This document shows positions 1-8,754 of a stretch of DNA of 51,405 nt, piece by piece. Under the pieces are notes generated by a model. That model was not told where the DNA came from and did not search any database. It worked only from the letters and a program-made list of their open reading frames with translations. This DNA is from Clostridiales bacterium. GTDB taxonomy: Bacteria; Bacillota; Clostridia; Lachnospirales; Lachnospiraceae. Position numbers and translations under genes: made by a program. Each line of letters begins with the position of its first letter. The first letter of the stretch is position 1. The stretch lies in NCBI GenBank assembly GCA_012837865.1, contig DUQJ01000086.1:1-51405 (forward strand). Reading direction: 5' to 3'.

Positions 1-63
1 AATATATATTTAATCTTAGAGATAGCACAATAATCCATTGCTAATAATAAATTTAAACTATGT

Positions 64-104
64 AAAAGAGATAAAGGTAACCCATAGGTCACCTTTATCT
101 CTTA
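64..104. terminator. Terminator-like inverted repeat
   Basis: AAGAGATAAAGGTAACC-cata-GGTCACCTTTATCTCTT, near-perfect stem. Confidence 0.6.
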
Positions 105-311
105 ATTAATTCACCATAAGTTTTACTTAAACTTGCTGTTTATATATTCATCTGCCCAATTTATATCTAAAATATTAGAAGTTTCAATATACATTTTTTG
201 TACATTTATTGATAATTCTGATTTAATTTCACTTTGAGCATAATGTACTATTATAAGTAAAACATCAAAATTTAGTATAATAATTATATATGATAATTGG
301 AGGTTGAACTA

Positions 312-1094
312 ATGAAGGTTAAAAATATAAAACAAATTGAACCAGTTGAATCTAACTGCATATCAGTAGATTCTTATAATAAATTGTTTGCTGTTGGTGA
401 ACAAGGAAACTTAATGACCCACAATAGTGTATCTCAACAAAATGTAATAATTAGTTGTCTATTGAGACCTGAAAACTGGGTAATCTTAGGAATAGATCTA
501 AAAAGAGTGGAATTAACAAGATTTAAGAAGTTTGGAGTTAAAGTTGCAACAGATCTTGAGACTGCAGTAGAATTCCTAAGATTTGCTCAAGCAGTAATGA
601 TGAAAAGATATGAAAGAATGGAAGAATTAGGAGTTAATGACTTTGAAGATTTACCAGAACCTTTGCAAGCATTAATGGTTATGATTGATGAGGCTGGCGA
701 ACTGTTGTCCCCTACAGGCGCTAAAGCGTTATCTGAGAATACTAAAATAATGACATCTCAAGGTTACAAATTGCTTAAAGATATAAAAGTAGGAGATATT
801 GTATTAGACAACAATAGCAAACCAACAAAAGTTACTGCCAAGTATAAACCTATAACTCAGAAGCATTATAATGTTAAAATTTCTAGAGACAAAGATGGTG
901 AAAGAGAAGAATTCATCGCAGGGGAAGAACATTATTGGGTAGTTTACATTGCTCACCCAGATGACAATATTGATGGACCATTACTTTTGGACACAATGGA
1001 AATTAAAAAAATGATGACAGAAAACCAAAGTAAGCCTGAAGAAGAGAGAAGAAAGTTGAAGATAAAGAAGGTGAAGGCTGCTACAGCAAGCTAA
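312..1094 (+). CDS. Split-intein C-fragment + middle extein of an FtsK/SpoIIIE-like DNA translocase + N-fragment of a second split intein
   Basis: RBS GGAGG before ATG at 312 (ORF-track start 297 is an upstream TTG). CISVDSYNKLFAVGEQGNLMTHN|S is an intein C-terminus; extein VSQQNVIISCLL...LMVMIDEAGELL has a Walker B; LSENTKIMTSQGYKLLKDIKVGDIVLD is intein block A-like. Confidence 0.85.
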   Translation: MKVKNIKQIEPVESNCISVDSYNKLFAVGEQGNLMTHNSVSQQNVIISCLLRPENWVILGIDLKRVELTRFKKFGVKVATDLETAVEFLRFAQAVMMKRYERMEELGVNDFEDLPEPLQALMVMIDEAGELLSPTGAKALSENTKIMTSQGYKLLKDIKVGDIVLDNNSKPTKVTAKYKPITQKHYNVKISRDKDGEREEFIAGEEHYWVVYIAHPDDNIDGPLLLDTMEIKKMMTENQSKPEEERRKLKIKKVKAATAS

Positions 1095-1105
1095 ACACTT
1101 GTGAG

Positions 1106-1519
1106 TTGATATTATTAATCAACAATAGGGAGATAAGAAGAAAGCTTGCTGAAAAGAACGAAGATAGAGTGTTTGAGTGCTTTTCAGATAAGCATGAAAT
1201 TAAGTCTGACAGACCAAGTGGAAAATTCTTTGATAAAAATGTAGGAAAGCATGCTTCTAAGGTTTTTGCAGACATGGCTAGTGACCACAAGTTCTATAGA
1301 TATGCAAACAATCAGGGAGATGCAGAAGAACATTATGCAAGAACTGGAACTAAGATCATTAATTACAACGAAGATACTGTTGCTCAAAAGGTGGCCTTTG
1401 AGTTAGCAAAGGAGTTCCATGACAACAAGGTTCTCAATGGTGTTCTTAATTCAGACAACAAGCAAATAGTCAACAGAATGAGGAAGAGACTTGAGAAAAT
1501 GTTTCCAATAGAAGACTAA
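1106..1519 (+). CDS. Hypothetical protein, possibly a frameshifted or truncated remnant
   Basis: 137 aa ORF; reading frame is already open from ~1040, overlapping the end of the intein ORF; no clear RBS/start. Confidence 0.35.
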   Translation: MILLINNREIRRKLAEKNEDRVFECFSDKHEIKSDRPSGKFFDKNVGKHASKVFADMASDHKFYRYANNQGDAEEHYARTGTKIINYNEDTVAQKVAFELAKEFHDNKVLNGVLNSDNKQIVNRMRKRLEKMFPIED

Positions 1520-1521
1520 TG

Positions 1522-1551
1522 AAAAAAGTAGCCCATAAGGGCTGCTTTTTT
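1522..1551. terminator. Rho-independent terminator
   Basis: AAAAAAGTAGCCC-ataa-GGGCTGCTTTTTT. Confidence 0.75.
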
Positions 1552-1552
1552 G

Positions 1553-2251
1553 TTACTCTAAGTTATCTCTTGACATGTCATAAACTCCTGCTAAAATAGT
1601 TCCTCGAGTTTCTTTTGGATCTGTGCTCTTGTCTCCTATTCTTCCATGGGAAACTAATGTGTTTTTAAGTTCTCCTGAAGAAAACTTGAAGTCTACGTCG
1701 TAAACAGTGTCCGGACCTCCACTTAAGTAGTCGTTAAACTCTTCTTCTGAGTCAAAGTCCTCTTCAACCATTGAGTACTCATAGACTTCACCTTCAACCT
1801 TATACTCATCTTCTCCAATCTTACTTACGTTAGCTTTCAGTTCTACAGGAGTGTTTAAGAAAGACTCAGTGTTGTAGGATACTGATAAGTCTTCTTCTGA
1901 TAAGCCCTTGTCTAAGACTTGCTTGACATTATCTTTGTTCATAGGCTCTCTCATAGCGCTCCCAGTTGCCTGGTACTTGTTTCCTTGATAATATTCATCA
2001 ATATTGTACTGAGATTGGATATTGGCGTCAGCAGCTGAGTGGGCCTCCTCCATAGAGTTAAAATCTCCCATTCCACCTAATGGGCTGACTCCTGAGATTA
2101 TTCCGTGTTGACTTTCAAGCTTTTTGTCAATATGCTCTTGGGCCTCACTTAATGTATCAAAGTGCTCGCCTTCTCCACCTAATGGACAATTTCCAGATTT
2201 TGCTTTACATGGTGCTGGAACCCCATGTTTATTAATATGAAATTTTGACAT
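1553..2251 (-). CDS. Protein with N-terminal KFHIN...CPxGG module; C-terminal domain paralogous to the 3849-4760 product
   Basis: MSKFHINKHGVPAPCKAKSGNCPLGGEGEHFDT...; RBS GGAGG upstream of ATG at 2251. Confidence 0.8.
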   Translation of the reverse strand: MSKFHINKHGVPAPCKAKSGNCPLGGEGEHFDTLSEAQEHIDKKLESQHGIISGVSPLGGMGDFNSMEEAHSAADANIQSQYNIDEYYQGNKYQATGSAMREPMNKDNVKQVLDKGLSEEDLSVSYNTESFLNTPVELKANVSKIGEDEYKVEGEVYEYSMVEEDFDSEEEFNDYLSGGPDTVYDVDFKFSSGELKNTLVSHGRIGDKSTDPKETRGTILAGVYDMSRDNLE

Positions 2252-2377
2252 CTTCAATCAACCTCCTATATTGTTATGTTATAAAAAATATTATGCAACA
2301 TCTCATACAAATATCGCTTAAGTGGCTGATGCTTGTAATAGCTGATATTACAACACAAACAAAAAGGAGGTTTACAC

Positions 2378-3586
2378 ATGACAAATAAATGGCATATTAA
2401 CAAAAAAGGAACTCCTGCGTTATGCAGGGCTAAAAAGGGAAACTGTCCTCTTGGTCAACATTATGATTCAGAAACAAACGCAAGCAATGCAGTAGAATCT
2501 CAGATGAAGGAGCAGTACGGACTGCTTCCACAAAATAAAATGAGTGTTGAACGGAAAAAAGATTTAGCTGAACTTATAAAGAGAATCTCTGGAACAAGGG
2601 CTCCTGGATTTGATTATGAAATATACGCATCTCTTTCAATTGCAGAAGAAATGGGTTTAAATAAGGTTTCTATAACAGACAAAAATGGCTTGACAGTTAA
2701 CATTGCAACAGATAACGACAATAAACAAGTAGATGCAAGTCTTTATGTAGATAGATCTGTCAAAGCAATTAAAAATTATTATGAAGGAATGGGCGTTCCT
2801 ATAAAAGATGAATCTACCTTAGCAAGAGTAGTTTACCATAGTGATGACATCAATAAAGGAACTCTTGTCCAGTCCGGTGGACCCAATGTTCTAGACGCTG
2901 CAATTATTAAAGCAGATGAAATAGTAGATATTGTGGAAATTAAGAATATTTCTGGGGGGGCTCAGCTTCCTGTAACCACACTTAAAATAGATCAGTATGG
3001 ACACATATCTGACAAAAGTTTAAACTTGCAAAAGAATTACATGAAAGAGGCTATAAAACATGTGAAGATACAAGACGCTGATGGAACAGATCATAAGGTA
3101 GACTTTGGGGACCCTGAGAAAAATAAGAGATTCCCATTACATCATTTTGTAGAACAATATAAGGATAAAGGGGCTACCTCCTTCATATACACAACTAATA
3201 ATGGTGAAGAGATAAACAGAGTTGACTTGACACGAAATACCGATGAAGTTGTTGACGACCTTATAGATAGAAACATTGAGGCTAACGTGACTTTAAGGGC
3301 TAACCTTAGCAGTAAAAAGGCAAATCAAAAAGATATTAAACGATTCAATAATATTCTAAGCAAGGATTACTTTAAATCCGGGAGAACTTCAAATACAGAA
3401 TCCTTCACTTTGAAAAGCATTAAAGAGGATAAGATCTCAAAGGCTGGCAAGTTTGTCCGAGTCGGTGGATACATTCTTCCTATTAAATATGACAATTACA
3501 AGGAGAACTTAAATAAGAGAATAAATAAGTCTGACATGAAGGCTTTCCGACTTGTGCTTACTGGGAATATTAAAACTCATTATTAA
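2378..3586 (+). CDS. Protein with the same N-terminal module and a putative nuclease-like C-terminal domain
   Basis: MTNKWHINKKGTPALCRAKKGNCPLGQHYDS...; later NVLDAAIIKADEIVDIVEIKNISGGAQLP (PD-(D/E)xK-like D...ExK pattern); RBS AGGAGG. Confidence 0.75.
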   Translation: MTNKWHINKKGTPALCRAKKGNCPLGQHYDSETNASNAVESQMKEQYGLLPQNKMSVERKKDLAELIKRISGTRAPGFDYEIYASLSIAEEMGLNKVSITDKNGLTVNIATDNDNKQVDASLYVDRSVKAIKNYYEGMGVPIKDESTLARVVYHSDDINKGTLVQSGGPNVLDAAIIKADEIVDIVEIKNISGGAQLPVTTLKIDQYGHISDKSLNLQKNYMKEAIKHVKIQDADGTDHKVDFGDPEKNKRFPLHHFVEQYKDKGATSFIYTTNNGEEINRVDLTRNTDEVVDDLIDRNIEANVTLRANLSSKKANQKDIKRFNNILSKDYFKSGRTSNTESFTLKSIKEDKISKAGKFVRVGGYILPIKYDNYKENLNKRINKSDMKAFRLVLTGNIKTHY

Positions 3587-3753
3587 ATACAACACCACAA
3601 TAATTTTAAGAGATACTGACTTAAATGGATAGTGTTTCTTTTTCAATACCAACGTGCAGGAAATGTCTTATATAGACTGTGCCAACTCCTATTATTAGAC
3701 TACAATAAATAACCCAAATAAACTTTCAAATTTAATCTTTGTAACTAAATAAA

Positions 3754-3800
3754 TTAAAAACAACAAGAGAGTCTTTTAAGAGACTCTCTTGTTGTTGGTA
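3754..3800. terminator. Long inverted repeat, terminator-like
   Basis: AACAACAAGAGAGTCT-ttta-AGAGACTCTCTTGTTGTT. Confidence 0.65.
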
Positions 3801-3848
3801 AATAAAATTATTTATTTTTAAGATATAGTACACTTACTGTAATTTTAA

Positions 3849-4760
3849 TCAATATATGCTTTCTCTTGATAAATCATATAGTCCTGTAGATATAGCCCCA
3901 ATTGATTTATATTCTTCCTTGGTTTTTGCAGCTATTACAGACATTCCTGACGGCACCTTTTCCACATCATATCTAGAAAATCTTTGTTCCTTTTTTAATA
4001 TATCTTTAAGTTCATCCCCAGTAAACTTAAGGTTTACATCGTGCTTAGTATCTGGATTATCATTTATATAGTCCTTAAATTCTTTTATTGTGTCAAAATC
4101 ATCCTCAAACATAGAGTATTCTTTAAATTCTCCTTTAATTTGATACTCATTATCTCCAATCTTTTTAATTTCAGCCTTTAAGTCAATAGGGGTGCCATAA
4201 AATGAATTAGCATTGTAATCTAAAGAAAATTTTCCATATTTAAATCCATTATCAAATACTTCTTTTACATTGTGCTTATCTATAAGTTTTGTGAATCTGC
4301 TGGCTGCCTTTCTTGATATTGCGAAATCATTAAGTTGATAAGTTGATTCATAGGGCTTATCTTGTTCCATAAGCATTTCTCTCGTTACTTGCACCTCCTC
4401 AATATCATCCCTTAGTAATTCCTCATGAGCACTACCTGCATAATAAACTTCTCTAATATGCTCCATTGCCTCCAATTCGTCATCGAATAAGTCATCTCCA
4501 AATTGGTATTTATAAACATAATCTCCTTCTTGAATAATAATACCATGTTCAGTCTCCACTATATATGACTCATCCTCTTCACTATTCACTTCAGGTAAAT
4601 ACCCATGTTCTGAAGCATTTGCTTTGTCAGCGTAAGCTTGAGCTTCTTCTTGAGTGTCAAAGTGATTGTCATTACCACTTTCACCACCATAGGGACAATT
4701 TCCTTTTTTCGCTTTACAGGGGGCAGGTACTCCATGCTTATTAATATGAAATTTTGACAT
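3849..4760 (-). CDS. Protein with N-terminal KFHIN...CPxGG module, paralog of the 1553-2251 product
   Basis: MSKFHINKHGVPAPCKAKKGNCPYGGESGNDNHFDTQEEAQ...; shared C-terminal pattern ...IDLKAEIKKIGDNEYQIKGEFKEYSMFEDDFDT... Confidence 0.8.
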   Translation of the reverse strand: MSKFHINKHGVPAPCKAKKGNCPYGGESGNDNHFDTQEEAQAYADKANASEHGYLPEVNSEEDESYIVETEHGIIIQEGDYVYKYQFGDDLFDDELEAMEHIREVYYAGSAHEELLRDDIEEVQVTREMLMEQDKPYESTYQLNDFAISRKAASRFTKLIDKHNVKEVFDNGFKYGKFSLDYNANSFYGTPIDLKAEIKKIGDNEYQIKGEFKEYSMFEDDFDTIKEFKDYINDNPDTKHDVNLKFTGDELKDILKKEQRFSRYDVEKVPSGMSVIAAKTKEEYKSIGAISTGLYDLSRESIY

Positions 4761-4869
4761 AATATCTCCTCCTTTTATGATATATATAATAAAATATCAT
4801 AAGGTCACAATTTATGAAATGGTATAATATATATATAAATTATTTTATGTATTTTTCAAACATTAACAA

Positions 4870-6687
4870 ATGAAAGGAATAACAAAATTGTTTACTAAAA
4901 AATGTCCACTTTGTAAAAAAATATTTAATACAAATAGGGAGAAACAAATATTTTGCAAAACACCTCATGAGATAATTTGCTTTGGATGCAAGAAAAAATT
5001 TATGTTAAAAAAACCAAAAAAAGATCAATACTTATATACTTGTGGAGATTACGAATGCAGATCAATTCTCACAAAACATGTCAACATGAAAAAGTATGGT
5101 GTAGAAAACACTACTCAACTTAAAGAAGTACAAGAAAGAATGAAAAAAACCACATTTGAAAGATATGGGGTAGAACATGCATTTCAATCTGAAGAAGTTA
5201 AAAATAAAATAAACAAAACAAATTTAAAAAGATATGGAACAAAAAATCCAAGATGGCACAATGAAGAATCTAGAAAAAAGGCTGAACAAACAAATTTAGA
5301 AAGATATGGCCATATAAATCCTTTTGGAGGAAAAGAAATAAAAGAAAAGATTGTAAATATAAACATGAATAAATATAGTGTTCCTTGGACAACTCAGGCT
5401 GAAGAAGTCAAAGCAAAAATGAAACAATCTTATATTGAAAATTTTGGTGTTGATAATCCAGCTAAATCGAAAGAAGTACAGATAAAAATGAAGAAGACTA
5501 CACTTAAAAGATATGGATCAGAACATTACATGAATTCTGAAAAAGGACAAGAAGAATTTCAACAAGCTATCTTTGATAAATATGGAGTATATAACAGTTC
5601 TCATATTGGTATAAAAAATTATGATGATTATATTAATCTTGAAAAGTTTTTATTAAAAACCGATAAATCTATAACAGAAATAGCTGAATACTTTAATCTA
5701 CCTAGAAGAAGGATTAGAAAAATAATTATTGATTTAGGTTTACAAGATCACTTTGAAGATCTATATGTTAATTCAATAAAAGAAGAAAACTTTGAAAACT
5801 TCTTAACCAAAAATGAAAATTTAAAAGAAATTAAATATATTAGAAATGATAGAACAGTTTTAAAAGGTAAAGAAATAGATTTCTATTTTCCAGAACATAA
5901 TCTTGGTATTGAAATATCCCCCACATATACCCATAATTCAAAAGTTGGTTGGGGAGGAAAAGGCAATGGATTATCTTCAACATACCATTTAAATAAATTC
6001 ATTGATTGTGAAAATAAAGGTGTAGAATTATTAACAATATTTGATTGGCATGATTGGAACAAGATTTTAGAAATGATTGAAAATAAATTACAAGGTTCGA
6101 ACAAAAGAGTTTATGCTAGAAAAACGCAATATTCTGAAGTTAATTATATTTACAAAGATCTTTTTAATAAGCTTTCAGAATGGCATATTTTGAGTTTACC
6201 TAGCAACTTCAAAAGAAAGTCTGATGTTAGTATATTGTCTTATCAAAATACAATTGTTGGGATTGCACTTTGGGGTGATATTAATAATAATACAATAGAA
6301 TTAAAAAGATTAGTGTTTAAACCTGGAGTAAGTGTGCCAGGAGGAGCTTCTAAGTTGATTAAAAATTATATTAAAGATAAAAATCTTCAAGGAGTTTCTA
6401 CGTTTAGTGATTGTGATTTAGGAACTGGCTCAGTTTATAGAACTATAGGATTTGAATTAGTTGAGGAATCTAAACCAGTTTTGAATTATTATAATATCGA
6501 GCATGATAAACATATCAAACATTTTTCTTTGATTAGACAGGGTGCTGATAGACTGCTTAAAAATTTTCCTAATTACAATCATGTAGGGATTGGCGATAAT
6601 TTACCAAGTAATAAAGAAATAGTCGAAAGCTATGGATTCCTACCTGTTTATGATTGCGGATACAGAAAATGGAAATTAAATCTTTAA
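4870..6687 (+). CDS. Free-standing EDxHD/VSR-like homing endonuclease with N-terminal Zn-finger and tandem ~30 aa 'KxRYGVExxxQSEEVKxKM' repeats
   Basis: CPLCKK...C..C motifs; repeated xxRYGxx units; HTH ITEIAEYFNLPRRRIRK; catalytic-like KEIDFYFPEHNLGIEISPTYTHN...YHLNKFIDCENKGVELLTIFDWHDW; C-terminal GGASKLIKNYI...YRTIGFEL typical of I-Bth0305I-like proteins. Confidence 0.8.
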   Translation: MKGITKLFTKKCPLCKKIFNTNREKQIFCKTPHEIICFGCKKKFMLKKPKKDQYLYTCGDYECRSILTKHVNMKKYGVENTTQLKEVQERMKKTTFERYGVEHAFQSEEVKNKINKTNLKRYGTKNPRWHNEESRKKAEQTNLERYGHINPFGGKEIKEKIVNINMNKYSVPWTTQAEEVKAKMKQSYIENFGVDNPAKSKEVQIKMKKTTLKRYGSEHYMNSEKGQEEFQQAIFDKYGVYNSSHIGIKNYDDYINLEKFLLKTDKSITEIAEYFNLPRRRIRKIIIDLGLQDHFEDLYVNSIKEENFENFLTKNENLKEIKYIRNDRTVLKGKEIDFYFPEHNLGIEISPTYTHNSKVGWGGKGNGLSSTYHLNKFIDCENKGVELLTIFDWHDWNKILEMIENKLQGSNKRVYARKTQYSEVNYIYKDLFNKLSEWHILSLPSNFKRKSDVSILSYQNTIVGIALWGDINNNTIELKRLVFKPGVSVPGGASKLIKNYIKDKNLQGVSTFSDCDLGTGSVYRTIGFELVEESKPVLNYYNIEHDKHIKHFSLIRQGADRLLKNFPNYNHVGIGDNLPSNKEIVESYGFLPVYDCGYRKWKLNL

Positions 6688-6704
6688 GATAAGGAGGAAA
6701 ATGC

Positions 6705-7346
6705 GTGAAAAGTAATTCAGTAATATCCATTGATGACTTTAATAATTTAGATGAAGATTGGTTTACGATAGATGACATTGAGACAACTGAACCAAAAGAT
6801 GAACTATATTGCATATCTGTGGATTCACCTGACAAGCAATTTTTAATAGGTGAACTAGGGGTACCTACTCACAATACAGATGAAGCAAAAGAGGCTGATG
6901 AATTAAAAGGCGAATCAGTTATGATTATAGGTTCCATTGCTCGCTTAGGCCGGGCTTCAGGTGTACACATCGTAATTGCCACGCAAAGACCAGATGCAAA
7001 ATTAATTCCCGGTGAAGTCCGAGACAACTTAGCAGTACGCATAGGTTGTGGTAGATTAAAGCCATCTGCCTCACTTATGATGTTTGATTCAAATATTGGG
7101 CAAAGAATACACGCCAATCCCAAAGGCGGAATGTATGTTCAAGTGCATGGTGCTGGCAACATGGGACAAGGATTCTTCGCGCCAAACTCATGGCTAGACA
7201 AATATTATAATGAACATGGTTTATTTGAGAATGCCAAGCCTGCTGAGGTTGTAAAAGATTTAGATGACACCATGAAGAAAGCAGACAAAGAATTTATAGA
7301 ATATTGGGACGAAGATATGGATGCATTACATGAAGTTGCTGATTAA
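6705..7346 (+). CDS. Split-intein C-fragment + C-terminal extein of the FtsK/SpoIIIE-like translocase
   Basis: GTG start after AAGGAGG; YCISVDSPDKQFLIGELGVPTHN|T intein C-terminus; then GSIARLGRASGVHIVIATQRPDAKLIPGEVRDNLAVRIGCGR (FtsK-like ATQRP). Confidence 0.85.
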   Translation: MKSNSVISIDDFNNLDEDWFTIDDIETTEPKDELYCISVDSPDKQFLIGELGVPTHNTDEAKEADELKGESVMIIGSIARLGRASGVHIVIATQRPDAKLIPGEVRDNLAVRIGCGRLKPSASLMMFDSNIGQRIHANPKGGMYVQVHGAGNMGQGFFAPNSWLDKYYNEHGLFENAKPAEVVKDLDDTMKKADKEFIEYWDEDMDALHEVAD

Positions 7347-7410
7347 AAAATCAGCAATTTTAATTTTAAAGACTAATGAATTAAAATAAGTAAATGGAAA
7401 GAGGATTAAT

Positions 7411-7995
7411 ATGTTAACTTTCTCTAAGAATAACTCTGTTGTATTTTGCAAAACCAAAGATAAATATGGTGGGCTTTCAAATATGTGTGCTGGTTATCCC
7501 ATAAACGTCAATGGAGTTATCTTTAATACATCTGAAGCTTTATATCAATCATTGAAATTTCCACATAATGTAGAAGTTCAAAGAAAAATATTAGAAGCTA
7601 GAAGCCCTATGGCAGCTAAAATGATAAGTAAGGAATTTATTGAATTTGAACGCCCTGATTGGCGTGAAGTTAATATAGACATTATGAGATGGTGTCTAAG
7701 GGCTAAGTTGATATGCAATTGGAGTAAGCTAGGTGAACTTCTAATGTCTACATATAATCTTCAAATAGTAGAGTTGTCTTACAAAGATGACTTTTGGGGT
7801 GCCAAACCAATAGGTGATAATTTTAAAGGTTATAATATATTAGGAAGACTATTAAATGAATTGCGTGATGATTACATAAAAACTGGTGACCGTGCTTGTT
7901 ATCAACTTAAACCATTAAATATACCTGACTTCTTATTATTTAATGAACAAATAGAAAAAATAGTAATAACACGAAATCATACTAAGGGGATATAA
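7411..7995 (+). CDS. NADAR / YbiA-like (DUF1768) protein
   Basis: YGGLSNMCAGYPINVNGVIFNTSEALYQSLKFP...ARSPMAAKMISK...FWGAKPIGDNFKGYNILGRLL. Confidence 0.75.
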   Translation: MLTFSKNNSVVFCKTKDKYGGLSNMCAGYPINVNGVIFNTSEALYQSLKFPHNVEVQRKILEARSPMAAKMISKEFIEFERPDWREVNIDIMRWCLRAKLICNWSKLGELLMSTYNLQIVELSYKDDFWGAKPIGDNFKGYNILGRLLNELRDDYIKTGDRACYQLKPLNIPDFLLFNEQIEKIVITRNHTKGI

Positions 7996-7996
7996 A

Positions 7997-8683
7997 ATGT
8001 TAGATGCAAATAAAAAAGATTATAAAAATATGATTAAAATTTTAATTATTTCTTTGGCATTACTATTTTTCTCAATATTTATATTTGGAGTGATATTAGT
8101 TTACTTCTTTCAAGTAATTAATGTTCCAATAATAATTGCCGGCACACTTGCTAGCCAGTTATCAATATTATTTTATGGATTAATATTATTAGGCAATAAA
8201 TTGTCTATAAATAAAGTAATTAATGAAGATCATTCATTTGATACATTATGGATGGGAATAAAAATAACTATTATAGTGTTATTAGTCAATTGGATAACTG
8301 GGTTTATTTTTACTCATGATGGAAACATACCTGATTCTACTCAGCAAGTACTGAACAATAAATCTTTTTTATTAACTTTTTTATTTCCTGTTATCATGGC
8401 GCCAATATGCGAGGAGTTTACATTTAGGGCTGGCCTGAAGCGTGCCTTAATGGATAGAGGCGGGTTCAATGGATTGATGTATGTAATTCTATCAAGTGTT
8501 ATATTTGGCTTGCTACACTGGCAGCCGGCGTCATCTACTGCATTAGCTCACGTAACATTAACAACATTAATGGGTGTGATATATAGCATTACATATTTAA
8601 AGACTAAAAGTATATATGTATCTATTGTAAGTCATATGTTATATAATGGGATAGTTGTTACATTAGCCTCTTTCATACAATAG
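7997..8683 (+). CDS. CPBP family intramembrane (CAAX-type) metalloprotease
   Basis: Multiple TM segments; EEFTFRAGLKRAL and FGLLHW motifs. Confidence 0.85.
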   Translation: MLDANKKDYKNMIKILIISLALLFFSIFIFGVILVYFFQVINVPIIIAGTLASQLSILFYGLILLGNKLSINKVINEDHSFDTLWMGIKITIIVLLVNWITGFIFTHDGNIPDSTQQVLNNKSFLLTFLFPVIMAPICEEFTFRAGLKRALMDRGGFNGLMYVILSSVIFGLLHWQPASSTALAHVTLTTLMGVIYSITYLKTKSIYVSIVSHMLYNGIVVTLASFIQ

Positions 8684-8754
8684 GTATAATATATATAAAT
8701 GCAATATGATATATCATTTAAATAAAAGTGTTAAATAATAAGGAGGAATAAAAA

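Noticed and set aside
128-270. Minus-strand open frame ending ...ETSNILDINWADEYINSKFK* near the window start
   Set aside because: No start codon or RBS in an acceptable position; at best a 3' gene fragment, so not listed as a CDS.
1081-1387. Minus-strand ORFs of 69 and 67 aa
   Set aside because: Antisense to the 1040-1519 open frame; no start-site support.
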